Source: GWB1-54-5 sp035290085 (GTDB taxonomy: Bacteria > Patescibacteriota > Gracilibacteria > Peribacterales > Peribacteraceae). Taken from it: a stretch of 8,717 nt of DNA. The stretch is from the NCBI GenBank assembly GCA_035290085.1, contig DATDVK010000030.1, forward strand, positions 1 to 8,717, written 5' to 3'. Position numbers and translations under genes: made by a program. The notes beneath the pieces are model-generated. The model made no database searches, was not told where the DNA came from, and saw only the letters and a list, made by a program, of their open reading frames with translations. This document shows positions 5,396-8,717 of this stretch, in pieces (the first letter of the stretch is position 1; each line of letters opens with the position of its first letter).

Positions 5396-5920
5396 ATGAA
5401 GCTCTCTTCCTCCAATGCGCAGCTTCAGAAGGAATTTGAGAAAGCGTACGACCTCTACGCGGACGCGATTTTCCGGCATTGCTTCCTCCGGGTGTCCGAT
5501 CGTGAGCTTGCCAAAGATCTCATGCAGGAGGCGTTCATGAAGACCTGGGAGTACCTCGCTTCCGGGCACGATATTCAGGATATCCGGCCGTTCCTCTACC
5601 GCACCGCACACAACTGCGTCATCGACCATGTGCGCAAGCAGAAGAAACGCAGGACAGATTCCCTCGAGAGTCTGCAGGAAGAGGGGTTTGATGTTGCCGG
5701 CGAGAACGGGAAGGACTGGGCGACTATTCTGGATGCAAAAGCAGTCGTGGAGATCTTTCAGAAGGTGCGTGAACCGTACCGCACGGTTCTCGTGCTTCGG
5801 TACGTGGATGAGATGCAGCCTTCGGAAATAGCAGAGATGCTCCATATTTCTGCCAATGCCGTCTCCGTGCGCATCACGCGGGGACTGGAGAAATTACGCA
5901 TGCTCCTCCCCGATGGATAG
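5396..5920 (+). CDS. ECF-type RNA polymerase sigma factor (sigma-70 family)
   Basis: A 174-residue sigma factor of normal ECF length. Region 2 covers about residues 15-85, with DLMQEAFMKTWEYL (41-54) and IRPFLYRTAHN (63-73). After a short acidic linker, region 4 (~115-170) holds VREPYRTVLVLRYVDEMQ and a helix-turn-helix EIAEMLHISANAVSVRITRGLEKL for -35 recognition. It is clearly a different paralogue from the sigma factor at 199-801, although both share the domain plan. The downstream membrane protein gene overlaps it by 8 bases, so the pair is translated together. A housekeeping-type promoter precedes it, suggesting constant synthesis with activity held by the partner. The target promoters are unknown; the divergent surface protein gene is the obvious first candidate. 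Confidence 0.95.
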   Translation: MKLSSSNAQLQKEFEKAYDLYADAIFRHCFLRVSDRELAKDLMQEAFMKTWEYLASGHDIQDIRPFLYRTAHNCVIDHVRKQKKRRTDSLESLQEEGFDVAGENGKDWATILDAKAVVEIFQKVREPYRTVLVLRYVDEMQPSEIAEMLHISANAVSVRITRGLEKLRMLLPDG

Positions 5921-6932
5921 AGAGCTCCGTGCATTCTTCGGCCGCGCAAAGAACATTTCCCTGCTCCCGCAGGAGCGCGAGGCGCTGAAGGGAGTGATTT
6001 TTGCTGAAAGGAAGGTAGCTCCTGAGCGTCATACCTCACGTATGCAGCAATTGAACCCCGCACTCATGAGTACGGCAGGTACCATCAGCCTCAGCGCCAG
6101 AGAGAAGAGAAAAACTCACAGGGAGCTGAAGTCGTTCATGCGCGCACATCCGGTCAAGAATTCGGAGCGTATGCTTTCTCCGTGGTCCCTCCCGCGGATG
6201 ATTCCGCTCTATGCTCCTTTGCTGGTTGTGACACTGATCATTCTGGCAAACACCCAGCAGTGGGGAGAGAAAGCCGTTGTACCGCAGCCGGTTGAGGAGT
6301 CCGGCCTGGAGATGGAAGATGCGGTTTCTGTTCCCATCACTCCTCTATTCATGGAGTTCCCGCATGAGGGTGATAGAGATGGGCAGGAGGTGTTGCAGGA
6401 TGAAGCAGGGCAGGAGATCCTGAGGGAAGTCCCCTCTCCTTCGCCGCAGGGAGAAGTGCGCCGGAAGGCAGAACAGCAGGGAGAGCCGGAGGTTCCTTTG
6501 CATCAGGAGACTGATGGTTTTGTAGTTCCTGCATCACGGGAGGAACCAGCGGAGGATCAGGCAGCAGGTGGAGTGGGTGCTCCCGAGAGCATGCAGATGC
6601 GGACACTGAAGAACGAAGAACCTGCGGAGGCGGGTGCTGTCCCTGCCACCGGGTCTGCTGAGATGCGCTCTCAGCCTGCAGTGCAGCAGTCGCAGACACA
6701 GAGCAAGTCGAGTTCTGCCTTCATGGGAATTCTGACCGTTGCGGAAGCGCGGCTGGAGTCCCTCCGGCAGAAATCTCTGGAGAGCGAAGAAGCTGCTTCC
6801 CTCTTCAGGCAGGCGGAGCAGAAGCTCAAAAATGCCCGTGCATTCTCAGAGGAGGAGGAAGAACGCGCACTGCAGTCTCTGCAGGAAGCGGAGGAACTGA
6901 TGGATGCATTGGAGGCACTCGGGTCTACCTGA
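5913..6932 (+). CDS. Single-pass membrane protein, probable anti-sigma factor
   Basis: A 339-residue protein whose ATG lies inside the end of the sigma gene (8-base overlap, no clear ribosome binding site, so translation is probably coupled). Residues 1-94 are cytoplasmic and basic; the N-terminus (MDRELRAFFGRAKNISLLPQ) could bind the sigma factor. One membrane helix follows at about 97-113 (IPLYAPLLVVTLIILAN). The outer part is a long low-complexity stalk rich in Glu, Gln, Pro and Ala (~120-265), ending in a charged helical domain (~270-339) with many Glu residues and a coiled-coil-like pattern (ESLRQKSLESEEAASLF, RALQSLQEAEELMDAL). The architecture of cytoplasmic domain, single helix and outer sensor suits an anti-sigma factor. 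No zinc-type HxxxCxxC motif is present, so it is not a classical ZAS protein. The role is inferred from context. Confidence 0.8.
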   Translation: MDRELRAFFGRAKNISLLPQEREALKGVIFAERKVAPERHTSRMQQLNPALMSTAGTISLSAREKRKTHRELKSFMRAHPVKNSERMLSPWSLPRMIPLYAPLLVVTLIILANTQQWGEKAVVPQPVEESGLEMEDAVSVPITPLFMEFPHEGDRDGQEVLQDEAGQEILREVPSPSPQGEVRRKAEQQGEPEVPLHQETDGFVVPASREEPAEDQAAGGVGAPESMQMRTLKNEEPAEAGAVPATGSAEMRSQPAVQQSQTQSKSSSAFMGILTVAEARLESLRQKSLESEEAASLFRQAEQKLKNARAFSEEEEERALQSLQEAEELMDALEALGST

Positions 6933-7428
6933 CCTGCGCCAGGAGCACCACGAAGTTCTTCCCGTACACCTTGGCGCACGCGGGACAGGTGGTGTAGAAG
7001 AAATAGATCTTCTGTAGTTCCCTCCCCTTCCCCTTCACGTACTCTTCCATCTCCTTCGCCCACCTCGGGGCGTTCTTAAATGGTCCTTCGAATACCTTGG
7101 TGAGGAAGGTTCCGGAAATCTGTGTCATTTGCAGACCGGGGACATCTTTCGTCACGGCAATGTAGAGGTCGCTCCCCCACGGGGAGTCTTCATCTGAGAG
7201 GCAGACGGGAGGGAGTTCCAAGGCCTTCGCTGCTCCAATGGACTTCATACACCGCACGATCACCTTCCCGAAGTTGAGGGGAATGTGGAAGATTGCACGG
7301 ACTCGGTCTTTCGTGAAGAGTTTGTTCTTCCAGGAAATTTCCTTCTCGTTCCAGGGAGCAGGGTCAAAGCGCGGGCAGCAGCCGGTTTCGAAGGATGAGG
7401 ATCCTATAGCTGTAGTGTATCCCCTTTC
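6925..7428 (-). CDS. Conserved two-cysteine protein with an unresolved 5' end (possible pseudogene)
   Basis: The C-terminal half (ISGTFLTKVFEGPFKNAPRW, then YFFYTTCPACAKVYGKNFVV) matches, from memory, a conserved bacterial family often labelled hypothetical or hydrolase, with a CxxC pair near the end. The first usable start is GTG 7263, giving 112 residues. However, the same frame stays open back to 7428 and reads sensibly: ETGCCPRFDPAPWNEKEI, KDRVRAIFHIPLNFGKV, then SDEDSPWGSDLYIAVTKDVP. These belong to the same family as I remember it, so the real protein is about 150-165 residues. No ATG, GTG or TTG lies between 7428 and 7264. At 7440 there is ATG GCA AAG followed by TAG. Options are an AUA start at 7407, a premature amber stop, or a degraded 5' end. 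The stop overlaps the anti-sigma-like gene tail-to-tail by 8 bases. Confidence 0.7.
   Translation of the reverse strand, partial: ERGYTTAIGSSSFETGCCPRFDPAPWNEKEISWKNKLFTKDRVRAIFHIPLNFGKVIVRCMKSIGAAKALELPPVCLSDEDSPWGSDLYIAVTKDVPGLQMTQISGTFLTKVFEGPFKNAPRWAKEMEEYVKGKGRELQKIYFFYTTCPACAKVYGKNFVVLLAQVR
7414..7419 (-). promoter_or_regulatory. -10-like element six bases before an ATA codon
   Basis: On the minus strand TACACT is followed by ACAGCT and then ATA (7407-7405), in frame with the two-cysteine protein. The hexamer and its 6-base spacing equal those at 1597-1609 (TACACT-N6-ATG). It would produce a leaderless mRNA starting with AUA. The spacing is seen directly; promoter function is inference. 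Confidence 0.3.
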
Positions 7429-7462
7429 CTACTTTGCCATGTAATGGAACAACGAAAGAAAC

Positions 7463-7511
7463 AGAGGAAACAGAGGAGTGAGAGGATTTGTTCCCTTCCT
7501 CTGTTTCCTCT
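7463..7511. terminator. Hairpin with 15-bp perfect stem, probable terminator
   Basis: AGAGGAAACAGAGGA (7463-7477) is the exact reverse complement of 7497-7511, with a 19-base loop. Pyrimidine-rich, T-rich sequence follows on both strands (GTTTCTTTCGTTG on the minus strand, TTACTCTTCTATTTC on the plus strand), so it can act as a bidirectional terminator of the non-perfect-U type. It lies 29 bases after the stop of the iron transporter gene. The left arm also contains a 9-base tandem repeat, GAAACAGAG twice (7458-7475). Confidence 0.55.
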
Positions 7512-7539
7512 TACTCTTCTATTTCTTTTGTTTCCTCAG

Positions 7540-8397
7540 CTACTCCACCCCGAAAATCTTCTTCACCACGATGCTCACGCCAAAGCTCAGGGCAGCGACG
7601 CCGAGGCTGATCGTTGCCATCTTGAAGAAGCGCCGCTTGAATGCGATGCCTTTCGCTACGGATGTGTAGAATGTGAAGATGAAGATGATGAGAATGGCGA
7701 GAACCAATGTGCAGGCCAATGCTTTGTACACGTTTCCTACAATCAGGAACGGTGTGACGAGGATGAAGACGGTAAGGATGTAGGCGATTCCCGTGATAAT
7801 GCTTGCCTGTATGGCGTTCCCTCCCTCCTCTTCTGTGGAGAGGTACTCCGATGCCGCCATGGAGAAGGAAGCGGCGATCCCGGTGATGAGCCCGACGATG
7901 GCGATGAGCCTCGTATCGTTCAGTGCGAGCGTGAGACCGGCGAGAGCGCCGGTGAGTTCCACGAGGGCGTCATTGAGGCCGAGGACGAACGAGCTCATGT
8001 ACTGCAGGAGGTGTTCATCGATCATGTTCAAGAGTTCCTTCTCATGTCTCTGCTCGTCTTTGAAAATATCGAGTGCTTCCGGGTACTCGCCGGAGAGTTC
8101 CTGGTAGAGCTGCTGCGAGAGCCCCTCCCCTTTCTCCATGAGCTTGAGGCTGAAGCTTAAGCCGAGCAGCGAGCTCAGAGTGGTGTAGAACCAGATCTTG
8201 ATTCGTGAAGGAGCGATCTCTTTCCCAAGGATCTTCGTCCACTGCTCATAGTGCCCCTTCTCCTGCTCTGCAATTTCCTCGAGCACCTTCCGGTTATGTT
8301 CGTTTTTTGTGCGGCTGGCGATGGCGCGGTAGATAAAGTACTCAGAGATCTCGTTTTTCGCGGCTCCTTCTACGGTGTGGCGGGTTTTGGTATCCAT
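7540..8397 (-). CDS. Ferritin-like domain fused to a VIT1/CCC1-type iron transporter
   Basis: A 285-residue protein of the type known as membrane-bound ferritin (MbfA-like). Residues ~1-130 are a rubrerythrin-like four-helix domain. Candidate di-iron ligands are E16, the E46-x-x-H49 pair (EQEKGHY), E88 and the E115-x-x-H118 pair (KDEQRHE). A VIT1/CCC1 membrane domain follows from ~133, with the family signature GLNDALVELTGALAGLTLAL and MAASEYLSTEEEG, and about five hydrophobic helices. Characterised relatives move Fe(II) or Mn(II) across the membrane, and the ferritin-like part supplies or senses iron. It probably guards against iron overload, though the direction of transport cannot be read here. 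An extended -10 element, TGCTACCAT, ends 6 bases before the ATG and no Shine-Dalgarno site is present, so the mRNA may be leaderless. Confidence 0.92.
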   Translation of the reverse strand: MDTKTRHTVEGAAKNEISEYFIYRAIASRTKNEHNRKVLEEIAEQEKGHYEQWTKILGKEIAPSRIKIWFYTTLSSLLGLSFSLKLMEKGEGLSQQLYQELSGEYPEALDIFKDEQRHEKELLNMIDEHLLQYMSSFVLGLNDALVELTGALAGLTLALNDTRLIAIVGLITGIAASFSMAASEYLSTEEEGGNAIQASIITGIAYILTVFILVTPFLIVGNVYKALACTLVLAILIIFIFTFYTSVAKGIAFKRRFFKMATISLGVAALSFGVSIVVKKIFGVE

Positions 8398-8403
8398 GAT
8401 GCA

Positions 8404-8412
8404 ATGGTAGCA
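8404..8412 (-). promoter_or_regulatory. Extended -10 promoter element of the iron transporter gene
   Basis: On the minus strand TGCTACCAT precedes ATG 8397 by exactly 6 bases. It closely resembles TGCTACACT before the gene at 1609. The iron transporter gene can thus be transcribed separately from the TfoX-domain gene upstream. No good -35 box is seen. Confidence 0.42.
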
Positions 8413-8452
8413 GATACTGTGTTCTGCCGGTACGGTTCTTACGTTGCCATCA

Positions 8453-8707
8453 TCAGGTAGCAGCTTTTTCCCTCAGTACTTCTTTCACTTTCTCCGGAAG
8501 CTCGTGCCAGCGAATGCCCATGATTGCTCCTTCCAAGGCATAGAGGGCGCAGATGCAGCAGTCCTTTTGGGGATCGAGTGCGCGGATGCGCCTCCACGCT
8601 TCCAGTGCTCCCATCTTCTTCAAGTCGTTCAACGTGGAAACGCCGATTTCGCTGAGATGTTTTTCCATCTTCTTGCCGATGTTGGGAAGCACAGAGAGCT
8701 GGCCCAT
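8453..8707 (-). CDS. TfoX C-terminal domain protein
   Basis: An 84-residue protein that corresponds to the C-terminal domain of TfoX/Sxy alone. It has a helix-hairpin-helix-like start (LPNIGKKMEKHLSEIGVSTL), then LKKMGALEAWRRIRALDP, a CCICALYALEGAIMGIRWHELP core and a charged end helix. Stand-alone versions of this domain are common and mostly uncharacterised; TfoX itself regulates competence in gamma-proteobacteria, but that role should not be carried over. ATG 8707 gives a natural domain length. The frame is open to the window edge, so a slightly earlier start is possible. It ends 55 bases before the iron transporter gene on the same strand. Confidence 0.88.
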   Translation of the reverse strand: MGQLSVLPNIGKKMEKHLSEIGVSTLNDLKKMGALEAWRRIRALDPQKDCCICALYALEGAIMGIRWHELPEKVKEVLREKAAT

Positions 8708-8717
8708 GGGTAATGGG

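Noticed and set aside
7444..8160. A 238-codon open frame on the plus strand opposite the iron transporter gene
   Set aside because: Its extreme Glu/Asp/Cys composition mirrors the hydrophobic codons of the membrane domain on the other strand.

Overview
The window looks like a moderately GC-rich genome of the Candidate Phyla Radiation (Patescibacteria), most likely Peregrinibacteria or Peribacteria. This placement is an inference from gene content: small proteins of unknown function, a DUF11 surface protein, ECF sigma factors paired with membrane proteins, a ferritin-VIT fusion, tight gene packing and few Shine-Dalgarno sites. There is no rRNA or ribosomal protein to confirm it. I see no tRNA, CRISPR, transposase or phage gene, and no gene-free gap over 300 bases.

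Layout. Positions 1-1505 form a minus-strand cluster, read right to left: a secreted protein with three copies of a ~30-residue unit, an ECF sigma factor, and the start of a membrane protein cut by the window edge whose ATG overlaps the sigma stop codon. Positions 1609-2576 (+) hold an 86-residue membrane-anchored four-cysteine protein and a lipoprotein of the SagB-type nitroreductase family. Positions 2637-2825 and 2864-3223 (+) hold two small genes. The second (ASCH/PUA-like) has a strong promoter with a LexA-like palindrome between its -35 and -10 elements. A bidirectional terminator at 3227-3265 separates it from a 667-residue secreted surface protein at 3275-5278 (-). Divergent from that, 5396-6932 (+) is a second ECF sigma factor overlapping the gene of a single-pass membrane protein that is probably its anti-sigma partner. 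The last third is on the minus strand: a TfoX C-terminal-domain protein, a ferritin-like/VIT1 iron transporter, a hairpin, and a two-cysteine conserved protein whose reading frame continues about 55 codons upstream of its first ordinary start codon.

How it may fit together. Two ECF sigma modules each sit next to a gene for an exported protein, suggesting two envelope-sensing circuits. The divergent regions next to the two exported-protein genes share a similar ~21-base sequence that may be a common promoter or operator. The right-hand part concerns iron storage or transport. Several genes have a -10-like hexamer exactly 6 bases before the start codon, which points to leaderless mRNAs. If that rule holds, the two-cysteine gene may begin at a non-standard AUA codon, although a degraded 5' end or an amber mutation is equally open.
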